The notes: generated from the letters alone by a model not told the origin. DNA of 64,000 nucleotides from Neobacillus cucumis (GCF_016107705.1 NZ_JAEHGC010000002.1:434001-498000); one strand, 5' to 3'. Positions 25,012 to 34,496 are shown, numbered from the stretch's first letter. Translations and numbers: made by a program.

Positions 25012-26529
25012 ATGGAAGGGAAGTGGTTGATTGCGGATCGGGATTTGAATGAGCGGGAGGGGTTGAAGTGGTGGTTGAGGACGTCTTCGATTCCGGTTAC
25101 GAATATTATATTAGCTTCTAATTATCAGGAGTTTGTTGTTATATTTGAACGGGAAATTCCGGATGTTGTGGTGATGGAGCTGGATATGATTGGCAGGGAG
25201 GATTGGTCCTCCTTTCGAGAGTTAATACAAATTTACGACCCAACATTGGTCTTAACCAGTGCCGAGGCAACCTTTGAAAAGGCACGCCTTGCGATTGATA
25301 TGCAGGCATTAGACCTAATGATTAAGCCCTTTTCAACCACAAAGGTAAATTCCGCCTTTCAAAAGGCATCACGAAGCATCGGGAGAAAAAATAATACAAA
25401 TGGCGCCCACCATTCGAACTCATACAAAGATCTATCCTATGAAGCCCTATTTATCTCACAAATATCACTAGTTGATGATTATCATATAACGGCATTTAAA
25501 ACGGAAAATGCCGAGACCATTGGTACATTGAGTTCCTTTTTGTCCGAATTTCCCTTTAAAGATTTGCATGGTGTTTTTGCTCTTAGTGATTTGGTTGTCC
25601 TATTATTTCAGGAATCCTGCCCAAATATTACGGAGCAATGTCAAAAGGCGATGAGAAGGTGGGATGAAGAATTCTCTGAGCCCCTTGCCATAGTGGTTTA
25701 CACAGGAAAAAATCCAGCTGTGACACTAAACCAAAAATATCTTCAAACGCAGAAAATGTTGGAATTCACCTACTATAAGGGCTATAAACAAGTGGTCGAA
25801 TTCGAGTATTCTCCGGATTGGGTGCATATGGATCCATTTTTAACCCCGCCAGATCAGCGGACGTGGATTGATATGCTGACCAATTTTGATTTGGAAAAAA
25901 TAAAAAAATGGCTGTATGATGAATTTCTCCAGCTGCAAAATCCTTATCCAGATCCAGGTCTGGTCAGAATCAGGCTGACAAGTATTCTCGCTCAAATCAG
26001 GAGATATATGCAGACTTTTAATCTAGACGACCAGTCACTTTATGAGCGCGAGTACCGGTATATCTTTAATTCTATTTTATATGATACAGTTTTATATCGA
26101 ACGGTCCAGAACTTAATCCTCTTTATTCAAAAAATCTTTATTGGGGCTGAAGCAAGCTCACGGAATTTTAAACAAGATCCAATTGAACGGGGAATTGCCT
26201 ACATGGAAGCCAATTTTTCTAACACGAATTTGAAGCTTGAAGATGTGGCGGTATATGTCGATCGCAACCCGTCCTATTTTAGTCATCTTCTTATCTCAAA
26301 AACAGGAAAAGGCTTTACCGAAGTCCTCGCAGGCATCCGGATGAAGGAAGCAAAACGACTGCTCATTGAGACAAGAAAGGCAATTAAAGAAATTTCCTAT
26401 CTCGTCGGCTATCAAAATACAAATTATTTTAGTCGGATCTTCAAAGAAACAACCGGGATGTCACCAAGAGAATTCCGCTTGAATAAAGCGGAAAATATGA
26501 ATAGCGCGCGGGAGCAAACTGAAAACTAG
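25012..26529 (+). CDS. AraC-family regulator with degenerate receiver domain (YesN-like)
   Basis: 505 residues. Residues 1-120 resemble a receiver domain: D9/D11, TS in LVLTSAE, and Lys in MIKPF are present, but the phosphoacceptor position is Glu (E56, VVVMELDM) instead of Asp. A long middle region follows, and then an AraC DNA-binding domain (two HTHs; VAVYVDRNPSYFSHLLISK, ISYLVGYQNTNYFSRIFKE). No own kinase lies beside it. It is followed by its terminator and the hut genes, which it might control. GAAAGGGGGTC precedes the ATG. Confidence 0.88.
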   Translation: MEGKWLIADRDLNEREGLKWWLRTSSIPVTNIILASNYQEFVVIFEREIPDVVVMELDMIGREDWSSFRELIQIYDPTLVLTSAEATFEKARLAIDMQALDLMIKPFSTTKVNSAFQKASRSIGRKNNTNGAHHSNSYKDLSYEALFISQISLVDDYHITAFKTENAETIGTLSSFLSEFPFKDLHGVFALSDLVVLLFQESCPNITEQCQKAMRRWDEEFSEPLAIVVYTGKNPAVTLNQKYLQTQKMLEFTYYKGYKQVVEFEYSPDWVHMDPFLTPPDQRTWIDMLTNFDLEKIKKWLYDEFLQLQNPYPDPGLVRIRLTSILAQIRRYMQTFNLDDQSLYEREYRYIFNSILYDTVLYRTVQNLILFIQKIFIGAEASSRNFKQDPIERGIAYMEANFSNTNLKLEDVAVYVDRNPSYFSHLLISKTGKGFTEVLAGIRMKEAKRLLIETRKAIKEISYLVGYQNTNYFSRIFKETTGMSPREFRLNKAENMNSAREQTEN

Positions 26530-26553
26530 TTTTATAACCAAACGAAGAGAGAT

Positions 26554-26586
26554 TAAAGGCCGCAGCTGAGGGCGGTCTTTTTTTTA
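26554..26586 (+). terminator. terminator of the AraC-type regulator gene
   Basis: AAAGGCCGC and GGCGGTCTTT form an imperfect stem followed by a run of eight or more T. Confidence 0.75.
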
Positions 26587-26597
26587 TAGAAAAATCT

Positions 26598-26614
26598 AAA
26601 CATATTATATGTTT
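26598..26614 (+). promoter_or_regulatory. 17-bp palindrome in the hut upstream region
   Basis: AAACATATTATATGTTT is symmetrical except for its centre and lies about 150 bases before hutU. TATAAT at 26725-26730 may be the hut -10; a half cre-like ATGTAAACGG is at 26649. Operator function is a guess. Confidence 0.35.
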
Positions 26615-26767
26615 CTAAAAATTTTATAGATGTAAGCCAAGAATTTTTATGTAAACGGCCTGATTTTTAAAAATATTATCCTTTTTCTAATGTTTTATTC
26701 GTATTTTTCAGAAGATTATCTTTTTATAATGAAATCAGAGTTAAACATTAACTAAGGGGTGTAAATA

Positions 26768-28438
26768 ATGACGAAGACATCTGAAAAAAGAGTAATCAAA
26801 AATTATAAAGGCACTGAACTACATGCAAAGGGCTGGATTCAAGAAGCAGCACTACGCATGCTTTATAACAACCTTGACCAAGAAGTAGCAGAAAGACCAG
26901 AAGATCTTGTTGTATACGGCGGAATCGGTAAAGCAGCTCGTAACTGGGAATCTTTTGATGCAATTGTGAAAACGCTTTTAGAGCTTGAAGATGACGAAAC
27001 AATGTTAGTTCAATCCGGTAAGCCTGTAGTTGTTTGGAAATCTCACAAAGACGCACCGCGCGTATTGCTTGCTAATTCAAACCTTGTACCAGCATGGGCA
27101 AACTGGGAGCACTTCCACGAGCTTGATAAAAAAGGCTTGATGATGTACGGACAAATGACAGCAGGAAGCTGGATTTATATCGGAAGCCAAGGAATTGTTC
27201 AAGGAACTTACGAAACATTTGCAGAGCTTGCTCGTCAAGAGTTCGGCGGTTCATTAAAACATACGATCACTTTAACAGCTGGTCTAGGCGGTATGGGTGG
27301 AGCGCAGCCACTAGCAGTAACTATGAACGATGGTGTATGTATTGCAATCGATGTGGATGAGTGGAGAATTGACCGTCGAATCGAAACAAGATACCTTGAT
27401 GTAAAAACAAATGACCTTGATGAAGCATTAAAATTAGCATTTGAAGCGAAAAAAGAAGGTAAAGCACTTTCCATCGGTCTTCTTGGTAACGCAGCAGAAC
27501 TTTTACCATTAATGATTGAAAAAGGCTTCAACCCAGATGTATTAACAGACCAAACTTCTGCACATGATCCGCTTAATGGATATGTACCAGTTGGCTATTC
27601 TTTAGAAGAAGCTGACAAATTAAGAAAAGAAGATCCAACATTATATGTGAAACTTTCAAAACAAAGCATGGCAACACATGTAAAAGCAATGCTTACAATG
27701 CAGCAAAAAGGTGCAGTTACTTTTGACTACGGCAACAACATCCGTCAGGTAGCAAAAGACGAAGGCGTTGAAAATGCATTTGATTTCCCTGGATTCGTTC
27801 CAGCATACATCCGTCCATTGTTCTGTGAAGGTAAAGGACCTTTCCGCTGGGCAGCATTATCTGGTGATCCAGAAGATATCCGCAAAATTGATGAAGCATT
27901 ACTTCGTGTTTACAAAGATGATGAGCATCTTTGCAAATGGGTTAAGATGGCACAAGAAAGAATTGCATTCCAAGGACTTCCTGCACGTATTTGCTGGCTT
28001 GGTTATGGCGAAAGAGCACGTTTTGGTAAAATCATAAACGACTTGGTTGCTTCAGGTGAAGTTTCAGCACCGATCGTTATCGGCCGTGACCACTTAGATG
28101 CTGGTTCCGTTGCTTCTCCAAACCGTGAAACAGAAAGCATGAAGGACGGTTCTGATGCAGTATCTGACTGGCCAATCTTAAATGCAATGATCAACGCAGT
28201 TGGCGGCGCAAGCTGGATTTCCTTACACCATGGCGGCGGCGTAGGTATGGGATATTCACAGCACTCTGGTATGGTTATCGTTGCAGACGGTACAAAAGAA
28301 GCAGAAGCACGCCTAGAGCGCGTATTAACAACTGACCCTGGTATGGGTGTAGTACGTCATGCTGATGCTGGTTATGAAATTGCAATTAAGACAGCAAAAG
28401 AAAAAGGCATCAAAATGCCAATGTTAAAGCAAGACTAA
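26768..28438 (+). CDS. hutU: urocanate hydratase
   Basis: 556 residues, full length. It uses tightly bound NAD+ to hydrate urocanate to imidazolone propionate, the second step of histidine degradation. [14 protein letters not shown] is the NAD-binding region, and [14 protein letters not shown] carries the catalytic Cys; [13 protein letters not shown] near the C-terminus is also diagnostic. TAAGGGGTGT lies before the ATG. It leads hutU-hutI-hutG; histidine ammonia-lyase (hutH), which makes its substrate, is not beside it. Confidence 0.97.
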   Translation: MTKTSEKRVIKNYKGTELHAKGWIQEAALRMLYNNLDQEVAERPEDLVVYGGIGKAARNWESFDAIVKTLLELEDDETMLVQSGKPVVVWKSHKDAPRVLLANSNLVPAWANWEHFHELDKKGLMMYGQMTAGSWIYIGSQGIVQGTYETFAELARQEFGGSLKHTITLTAGLGGMGGAQPLAVTMNDGVCIAIDVDEWRIDRRIETRYLDVKTNDLDEALKLAFEAKKEGKALSIGLLGNAAELLPLMIEKGFNPDVLTDQTSAHDPLNGYVPVGYSLEEADKLRKEDPTLYVKLSKQSMATHVKAMLTMQQKGAVTFDYGNNIRQVAKDEGVENAFDFPGFVPAYIRPLFCEGKGPFRWAALSGDPEDIRKIDEALLRVYKDDEHLCKWVKMAQERIAFQGLPARICWLGYGERARFGKIINDLVASGEVSAPIVIGRDHLDAGSVASPNRETESMKDGSDAVSDWPILNAMINAVGGASWISLHHGGGVGMGYSQHSGMVIVADGTKEAEARLERVLTTDPGMGVVRHADAGYEIAIKTAKEKGIKMPMLKQD

Positions 28439-28459
28439 GATTGGAAGGGATTGAAACGA

Positions 28460-29758
28460 ATGAGTAAAGCACTTTTTATTAGAAATGCTGCTCAACTCGT
28501 TACCTTACAGGGGAGCTCAAAAGCTCCCCTTGTTAAGGATGCGATGTCTAAGCTTAAAATTATTGAAAACGGCAGCGTTTGGATTGAAGACGGTGTAATT
28601 CAATCGGTTGGTACCGATGCAGAATTAAAAGCAAAGTATGCTTCACGTTTGGCTGATGCAGAAGTTGTCGATGCGACCGGAAAGCTTGTAACACCTGGTT
28701 TAGTTGATCCGCATACACATGTTGTGTTTGCCGGAAGCCGTGAAAACGAGTTTAATATGCGTCTTCAAGGGGCTACCTATATGGACATCATGAATGCCGG
28801 CGGCGGGATTCATGCGACAACACGCGCAACGCAAGCGGCTAGCCATGAACAGCTTTTTGCAGAGAGCTATGAGCGTTTGAACCAGTTTTTGCGTCACGGC
28901 GTTACAACAGTCGAGGCAAAAAGCGGCTACGGAATGGAATGGGCAACTGAATTAAAACAGCTCGAAGTAGCGAAAGAATTGAACGATAAGCATGTAATCG
29001 ACCTTGTTCCTACATTTATGGGTGCACATGCTGTGCCGAAAGAATATAAGGAAAATCCGGAAGAATTCATTGATTTATTGATCAACGAAATGATTCCAAA
29101 AGTGGCGGAGCTTGGGCTTGCGGAATTTAATGATGTTTTCTGTGAATACGGCGTATTTACACCTGAACAATCACGGAGAATTCTTGAAGCTGGTAAGCGT
29201 CATGGCTTGTTGGCAAAAATTCATGCAGATGAAATTGAACCGTATGAAGGTGCAGAACTAGCTGCAGAAGTAGGAGCGGTTTCGGCTGACCATTTATTGA
29301 AAGCTTCTGAAAAGGGCATGAAAGCCATGGCTGAAAAAGGCGTTGTCGGCGTATTGCTTCCAGGAACTGCTTACTTTTTAATGGCTGAGTCTGCAAATGG
29401 CCGTAAAATGATAGATTTAGGTGTGCCGGTTGCATTATCAACCGACTGTAACCCTGGTTCATCTCCAACAGTTTCACTTCCATTCATTATGAGTTTAGGC
29501 TGCCTGAAAATGGGTATGACTCCTGCAGAAGTTCTTGCAGCAACGACGATTAATGCAGCACATGCGGTTAATCGTGCGAACGAAATCGGTAGCTTGGAAG
29601 TCGGCAAAAAAGGCGATGTAACGATTTTTAATGTTCCAAACTATATGAAGCTTCAATACTCCTATGGTGTAAACCACGTTGATACTGTTGTGAAAAATGG
29701 TGCAGTGGTTGTCAAGGGAGGTCAGTTGAATGAAAAGCTTCTTGTATCCAAAAATTAA
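28460..29758 (+). CDS. hutI: imidazolonepropionase
   Basis: 432 residues of the amidohydrolase superfamily, opening imidazolone propionate to N-formimidoyl-glutamate. PHTHVVFAGSRENEF supplies two metal His, HADEIEP further ligands, and STDCNPGSSPT the metal Asp region. ATG 28460 is chosen with GGAAGGGA nine bases before; TTG 28451 abuts that site. Its 3' end overlaps hutG by 29 bases. Confidence 0.96.
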   Translation: MSKALFIRNAAQLVTLQGSSKAPLVKDAMSKLKIIENGSVWIEDGVIQSVGTDAELKAKYASRLADAEVVDATGKLVTPGLVDPHTHVVFAGSRENEFNMRLQGATYMDIMNAGGGIHATTRATQAASHEQLFAESYERLNQFLRHGVTTVEAKSGYGMEWATELKQLEVAKELNDKHVIDLVPTFMGAHAVPKEYKENPEEFIDLLINEMIPKVAELGLAEFNDVFCEYGVFTPEQSRRILEAGKRHGLLAKIHADEIEPYEGAELAAEVGAVSADHLLKASEKGMKAMAEKGVVGVLLPGTAYFLMAESANGRKMIDLGVPVALSTDCNPGSSPTVSLPFIMSLGCLKMGMTPAEVLAATTINAAHAVNRANEIGSLEVGKKGDVTIFNVPNYMKLQYSYGVNHVDTVVKNGAVVVKGGQLNEKLLVSKN

Positions 29759-30722
29759 CCCACATAGTTTTACATGGGTAAAACCAGAGGGGCGTAATCC
29801 AGAGAAGGTTCATGAGTGGATTCAGCCGTTGACTTCGGAGGCAGATCCTGAAAAGTGTAAGTCCGCCGAAGTGGTAGTGGTTGGGGTGCCATTGTCACGT
29901 TCTTCAATCAGCGCTTCAGGGGCATCTGAATTCCCGGATGCTTTCCGACGTGCGTGGAAGGGCTTTACAACATATAATCTTGATGAAGATATTGATTTAG
30001 CGGAAATGACTGCACTGGACGTGGGGGACGTCCCAATGCACGTCACCGATATTCGCCGTTGCCATGATAATATCATTGAGGCTTCAGAAGCGCTTCATAC
30101 GCATTTTGATCATTCAAAGGTATGTTCGATTGGCGGGGATCATTCGATTACGGCGATGATGGTGAAGGGACTGCATAAGGCTAAACCGGGAGAACGGATT
30201 GGGATCTTGCAATTTGATACCCATTTTGATTTACGGGATATGAGTGATAACGGGCCATCGAACGGAACACCAATGCGTAATTTGATCGAGAGCGGTGTTG
30301 TGAGCGGATCGGATATGTACAACATCGGATTGCACGGATTTTTTAATACGAAAGATTTAAAAGAGTACGCTGATGCTCACGGCGTGAACTATATCACCCT
30401 TCGCAATGCACGGAAAAAGGGCTTTGAAGCAACCGTTTTAGCTTGCTTAGAGGAACTTGCGGCGAAGGTGGATACGATTTATTTAACAGTTGATATGGAT
30501 TGCTTGGATGTTGCTTATGCACCGGGGGTACCTGCATCAACACCGGGCGGGCTGACTTCAGCAGAATTACTTGAAGGCGTCCTGGCAGCAGGGAAACATC
30601 CTAAAGTTAAGGCTATGGATATCGTCTGCCTTGACCCATTAAAAGATTCTTCCGTCCAGCAAACCGTAAAAATGGGCACACACGTATTCCTCACCTTTGT
30701 AAGTGGAGTTATGCTTCGCTAA
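29730..30722 (+). CDS. hutG: formimidoylglutamase
   Basis: 330 residues of the arginase/ureohydrolase family. Mn ligands are seen in GGDHSI, FDTHFDLRD and TVDMDCLDVAYAPG. It splits N-formimidoyl-glutamate to glutamate and formamide, ending the three-gene hut run. GGGAGGTCAG within hutI serves as ribosome site. A perfect bidirectional terminator follows at 30761. Confidence 0.95.
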   Translation: MKSFLYPKINPHSFTWVKPEGRNPEKVHEWIQPLTSEADPEKCKSAEVVVVGVPLSRSSISASGASEFPDAFRRAWKGFTTYNLDEDIDLAEMTALDVGDVPMHVTDIRRCHDNIIEASEALHTHFDHSKVCSIGGDHSITAMMVKGLHKAKPGERIGILQFDTHFDLRDMSDNGPSNGTPMRNLIESGVVSGSDMYNIGLHGFFNTKDLKEYADAHGVNYITLRNARKKGFEATVLACLEELAAKVDTIYLTVDMDCLDVAYAPGVPASTPGGLTSAELLEGVLAAGKHPKVKAMDIVCLDPLKDSSVQQTVKMGTHVFLTFVSGVMLR

Positions 30723-30731
30723 TTCATTAAA

Positions 30732-30790
30732 GTGCCTGACACCGTTGAAAGACAAAATGCAAAAATGTCCACCTAGGGTGGACATTTTTT
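30732..30790. repeat. dispersed element, copy 5 (variant core), including a terminator hairpin
   Basis: GTGCCTGACACC at 30732 is a variant core. AAAAATGTCCACC and GGTGGACATTTTTT (30761-30790) form a perfect 13-bp stem with a TAG loop. This stem serves as bidirectional terminator between hutG and the convergent exporter, linking the repeat family to termination. Confidence 0.8.
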
Positions 30791-30794
30791 GCGT

Positions 30795-31739
30795 TTATAC
30801 TGTTTTATTTGGATGGTTGAGAACCACTGGTTTGACTGCATGTGAAGGCATGTTGGCGATAAAGACGCCGAGTAAGACTAGGATTCCACCGAAAATTTGC
30901 GCCGGGAGAATCCGGTCACCAAGAATAAAATGGGAGGCGATAATCGCGACAAACGGCTGGATATTCATGAACATGGAGGCCGTTCCAGCTCCTACCTTTG
31001 CCACACCGCCATTCCACCAAAATCCAGCTATACCTTGAGCGATCACCCCAGCACTAATTAATAAAATCCACATGAAGGGCGAGTGGCTAATAACAGATCC
31101 GCTGACCAGTCTTTCTACGCCCGCAGCCGGAATCATAATGACACTGCCAAGTACAGTGGCATAAACCGTAATGATATAAGAATTTAAGGTTTTGGATAAC
31201 CGTCGGATATATAAGAGACTAATAGACAAACAAAGCATCGCTACAAAAATATTTAAATCTCCGAATGAAATCCCCAGCGAGCCGCCTGCACCACCAATAA
31301 TCGAAAATACACCGATTAAACTGATCAACGCCCCTAGTGATTTTTTTACCGTCAATCTCACTTTAAAAATAATTCGCTCCAACAAAATGGTAGCAATTGG
31401 CGCCAACGCAATGATTAACGAGGCATTAGCCGGTGTTGTGTGGTGGAGTCCTGTGAAATAAAAGGTTTGGTTTAAAAGTGTTCCAAAGATTCCGACGCCT
31501 AAGAGGGACTTCCACTCGGATCCAGTTGGTTTTCTTATTCCCTTATGAATGAGCGCAACAATGATTAAAAATAAAGAGGTGAAACAAATCCGAACCGTTG
31601 ACAAAAAAACAGGTGAGAAACCCTTTAACAAGTAAGCACTTACCGGATAGTTACAACCCCATAAAATGGACACAAGAAACAAACTGATTAATGCTTTAGA
31701 TTTAAGCATCGACATGATGGTGAACACATACCTTTCCAC
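30795..31739 (-). CDS. EamA/DMT-family membrane exporter
   Basis: Up to 314 residues with ten hydrophobic segments in two EamA repeats: SILWGCNYPVSAYLLKGFSP in the first, and the second repeat after a mid-loop with ERIIFKVRLTVKKSLGALISLIGV. Such carriers export amino acids or other metabolites; the substrate is unknown. The start is uncertain: GTG 31739 gives the longest form, while ATG 31715 (MSMLKS) directly precedes the first membrane segment. It is convergent with hutG. Confidence 0.85.
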   Translation of the reverse strand: MERYVFTIMSMLKSKALISLFLVSILWGCNYPVSAYLLKGFSPVFLSTVRICFTSLFLIIVALIHKGIRKPTGSEWKSLLGVGIFGTLLNQTFYFTGLHHTTPANASLIIALAPIATILLERIIFKVRLTVKKSLGALISLIGVFSIIGGAGGSLGISFGDLNIFVAMLCLSISLLYIRRLSKTLNSYIITVYATVLGSVIMIPAAGVERLVSGSVISHSPFMWILLISAGVIAQGIAGFWWNGGVAKVGAGTASMFMNIQPFVAIIASHFILGDRILPAQIFGGILVLLGVFIANMPSHAVKPVVLNHPNKTV

Positions 31740-31909
31740 TGTAGTTGGATTTTAAACTGTTATCCATTATAGCACGCTATTTCGGGAAGCTAAATAAGAT
31801 TTTTAGAAACTTTTCCTCTAATAGGAAACGGGCATAACTTTATTTTTTACATAAAAATGTTAGTAGAAGAAATGTTTAATCAATGTACGCTAATTTGGAG
31901 TTGAAAAAC

Positions 31910-33400
31910 ATGAGTAAGCGGAAGGATTTTTTTAATAAAGAAGGTTCGGTTTTTCCGGGAAGGACTTATGCGGAGGAACTGCTAATCCCAGTCTTTAATG
32001 ATCAAAGGGATTATTTATTTGAGGCGATGTTTGATATTCACCGTGCCCATATTATCATGTTGAAGGAACAGCAAATCATCACTGGTGAGGAAGCCATAAC
32101 GATGTTAGAGGGAACAAATAAAGTCGCCAAAACCGATGCATCTCAATTAAGCTATCAGCCTCAATATGAAGATTTATTTTTCATGATGGAGGCGAAAATA
32201 TCTGAAGAAATCGGCCCCGAACTGGCTGGGAAAATCCACCTGGGCCGGAGCCGCAATGATATGGGAGTGGCTATGTATCGCTTGGTACTAAGGGAGCATT
32301 TCTTAAAGTTGTTCCACTCCTTTTTTAACTTAAGTGAAATTCTTTTGGAACAGGCCGAAGAACATACGGAAACCTATATAACGGGTTATACCCACACACA
32401 GCCGGCACAACCGACTACGCTCGGTCACTATTTTCTTGCTATTTATGATGTACTGCAACGGGACATCAAGCGCTTTTGGTCTGCCTATGAAACGGTCAAC
32501 CAATCTCCGCTTGGTGCAGCGGCGATGACAACCACTGGGTTTCCAATCAGCAGGGTCCGGACCTGTGAGCTGCTGGGGTTTGATCGGCTCGTAGAAAATT
32601 CGTATGATTCGATTGCAGGTGCGGATTATCTACTAGAAACAGCGTCGGCATTGATGACTTGCATGGTGAATACAGGACGTTGGATCCAGGATTTTCTTCT
32701 ACAGGTGACGAGAGAGTATGGAACGTTTACGGTTGCTGACCCTTATGTACAGGTCAGCAGTATCATGCCGCAAAAGCGAAATCCGGTTTCGATTGAACAT
32801 TCACGCTCGCTTGCGAGCAGTGCTTTTAGTGAGGCGCAGGCGGTCATGAATATGATTCACAATACACCATTCGGGGATATCGTTGATACCGAGGACGATT
32901 TACAGCCGCATCTATACCGGTCTTTTAACCAGGCAAATCGTGTTATGAAGCTGATGTATGCTGTTATTGCTACTCTTCAGGTAAATAAAGATTATGCCAA
33001 GGATATGACGGAAAAATCATGCATTACCATTACGGAATTGGCTGATACCCTTGCAAGAGATTACGGGGTTGGATTTCGGCAGGCACATGAAATTGCCAGC
33101 AGTATTTCGGAAAAAACAACCGAGGAGCAGAAAGAATTGTCGGATTGGGATGTAGAAGAAGTAAATTCGATGATTCAAAAATACGTGGAGGTGAAGCTTA
33201 CCGAGAAAGTGTGGAATAATATTATTTCTCCAGTTTATTTTGTGAAAATCAGAAGTATTAGCGGAGGTCCTAGCCCAAACGAGGTGAAGAGAATGATAGA
33301 ACTTAGAAAGGACCGCCTAAAGGATGCGACGGAAAAATTCAGCAATATTGTCGGTAAAATGGACGGAAAAAGGAAGCGCCTGCGGGAATATTCCTTCTGA
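31910..33400 (+). CDS. argininosuccinate lyase family protein (orphan)
   Basis: 496 residues of the fumarase/aspartase superfamily. HLGRSRNDMGVA, TGYTHTQPAQPTTLGHY and the signature SSIMPQKRNPVS with the catalytic loop Ser are present. The reaction would be elimination of fumarate or a similar acid from an N-succinyl compound. It stands without argG or other arginine genes, and is somewhat longer than standard ArgH (about 460), so it may act on another substrate. ATG 31910 is chosen with TTGGAG nine bases upstream; ATG 31883 has no ribosome site. Confidence 0.85.
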   Translation: MSKRKDFFNKEGSVFPGRTYAEELLIPVFNDQRDYLFEAMFDIHRAHIIMLKEQQIITGEEAITMLEGTNKVAKTDASQLSYQPQYEDLFFMMEAKISEEIGPELAGKIHLGRSRNDMGVAMYRLVLREHFLKLFHSFFNLSEILLEQAEEHTETYITGYTHTQPAQPTTLGHYFLAIYDVLQRDIKRFWSAYETVNQSPLGAAAMTTTGFPISRVRTCELLGFDRLVENSYDSIAGADYLLETASALMTCMVNTGRWIQDFLLQVTREYGTFTVADPYVQVSSIMPQKRNPVSIEHSRSLASSAFSEAQAVMNMIHNTPFGDIVDTEDDLQPHLYRSFNQANRVMKLMYAVIATLQVNKDYAKDMTEKSCITITELADTLARDYGVGFRQAHEIASSISEKTTEEQKELSDWDVEEVNSMIQKYVEVKLTEKVWNNIISPVYFVKIRSISGGPSPNEVKRMIELRKDRLKDATEKFSNIVGKMDGKRKRLREYSF

Positions 33401-33483
33401 GATCTGAGATAAAATAGTTTGTTATTATCCTAGAAAAATAATCTCCTGGAAAATAATAAATGATTTATACTTCGATTTAGGGG

Positions 33484-33507
33484 GGAGCTTCATGCTGCTC
33501 CTTTTTT
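33484..33507 (+). terminator. terminator of the lyase gene
   Basis: GGAGC and GCTCC close a short hairpin followed by TTTTTT. Confidence 0.65.
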
Positions 33508-33515
33508 AAAAGGAA

Positions 33516-33537
33516 AAACCTTGATTTCTCAAGGTTT
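33516..33537 (-). terminator. terminator of the minus-strand gene at 33547
   Basis: AAACCTTGA and TCAAGGTTT pair perfectly around TTTC; the A-rich left flank gives a T-run on the minus strand. Confidence 0.7.
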
Positions 33538-33546
33538 ACTATGGAA

Positions 33547-33954
33547 TCATTTCTTTTTTGTATTCTTATCCGAATTTAGGATATATTCAATTAACATTTT
33601 ATTGTGTTCTTTATACTCATTTAATTGGGCTTTCATTTCGGCTAATTCATTGGAAAGTTTTTCAAGCTGGGAAATGATTACACTAAGTTCGGTTTTCTTC
33701 TGGCTTGGAACTGGATCATCTTGCTTTGGTTTACTCGTTTCATTTACTGTATTGGCCATTGTATCATTTGTAAACAAACTGCTTGCTACCTTCATTAGAG
33801 AATTCATTGTATTTGGATTTTGCATTAAGGTTCCAGCCAAATTCATTAAGGCATCATTGTTACTGTTTGGTTGTAAAGTATTATTAAATAAACCCTCGAG
33901 ATTAAGATTGTCTCCAAATATAGATTTGTTTTTTTTGTTTTCATTTTCACTCAT
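33547..33954 (-). CDS. hypothetical hydrophilic protein with C-terminal coiled coil
   Basis: 135 residues, not recognised. The N-terminal half is Asn/Met/Leu-rich (LMNLAGTLMQNPNTMNSLMK), and residues of about 85-125 (VIISQLEKLSNELAEMKAQL) look like a coiled coil. The tail is Lys-rich. AGGGTGA lies eight bases before the ATG, and a perfect hairpin follows the stop. A 158-codon hydrophobic frame on the other strand is its shadow. It adjoins spore-type genes, but nothing shows its role. Confidence 0.6.
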   Translation of the reverse strand: MSENENKKNKSIFGDNLNLEGLFNNTLQPNSNNDALMNLAGTLMQNPNTMNSLMKVASSLFTNDTMANTVNETSKPKQDDPVPSQKKTELSVIISQLEKLSNELAEMKAQLNEYKEHNKMLIEYILNSDKNTKKK

Positions 33955-34065
33955 TATTTTTTCACCCTATTCTAAATATGTTTTTTACGGATTGTAATGA
34001 ATCTTGAAAGTATTCATTTAAAAGAAAAATAGTAATTGGTATCCTTCTATTCCAAAAATTAAAAG

Positions 34066-34102
34066 GAACTTAGAAGATTATTTATAGTAATCTTCTAAGT
34101 TC
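34066..34102 (-). terminator. strong terminator of the 46-residue gene
   Basis: A 15-bp perfect stem (GAACTTAGAAGATTA with its complement) around TTTATAG, followed on the minus strand by CTTTTAATTTTT. Confidence 0.85.
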
Positions 34103-34152
34103 ATATGCATATCCCTTAAGAAACTTACCGTGTGAGGCTAGTTAGAATTTGA

Positions 34153-34293
34153 TTAGCATTGTGCAGCAATTGCATTAAATGCAGTATCAAACGAACTTGT
34201 ATTAAGCCCAAAGATCCCAGCACCAACAAGCAATGCAAGAGCTAATAAAACTATAACTAGAAATACTCCTAAGCATGTAAAAAGATTAGGCAT
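34153..34293 (-). CDS. 46-residue single-span membrane peptide
   Basis: This small gene starts at ATG 34293 with AAGGGGGG five bases before it, and ends at TAA 34153. The peptide has MPNLFTCLG, a hydrophobic span of about 20 residues (VFLVIVLLALALLVGAGIFG), and a tail NTSSFDTAFNAIAAQC. Two Cys sit at each end. The 15-bp terminator behind it supports an independently transcribed unit. It is not recognised. It could be a sporulation peptide, small membrane regulator or toxin-like peptide. Confidence 0.65.
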   Translation of the reverse strand: MPNLFTCLGVFLVIVLLALALLVGAGIFGLNTSSFDTAFNAIAAQC

Positions 34294-34440
34294 TATCGTC
34301 CCCCCTTCCTGGAATGAAGAGTTTTATAAGGGGCCCCTTACGAAATTATATTATTCTAGAATAATGAATAAGCGTAAACGGATGTCATGTTTATGGGAAA
34401 AAAAGGGCTGCCCAATTTTTTAGAAGTTGTGGAATTATTA

Positions 34441-34488
34441 AAAATAAAAAAACAGGAATATCCTTGTCGAAAAGGAGCCCTTCCTGTT
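34441..34488 (-). terminator. terminator of tgl
   Basis: AACAGGAA and TTCCTGTT enclose an inner hairpin (TCCTT/AAGGA); on the minus strand a long T-run (TTTTTTTATTTTT) follows. Confidence 0.8.
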
Positions 34489-34496
34489 CCATGAAC

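Noticed and set aside
33521..33997. 158-codon hydrophobic plus-strand frame
   Set aside because: It is the complement of the hydrophilic coding frame at 33547, which has a ribosome site and terminator; the Phe/Leu/Ser-rich composition is typical of antisense.
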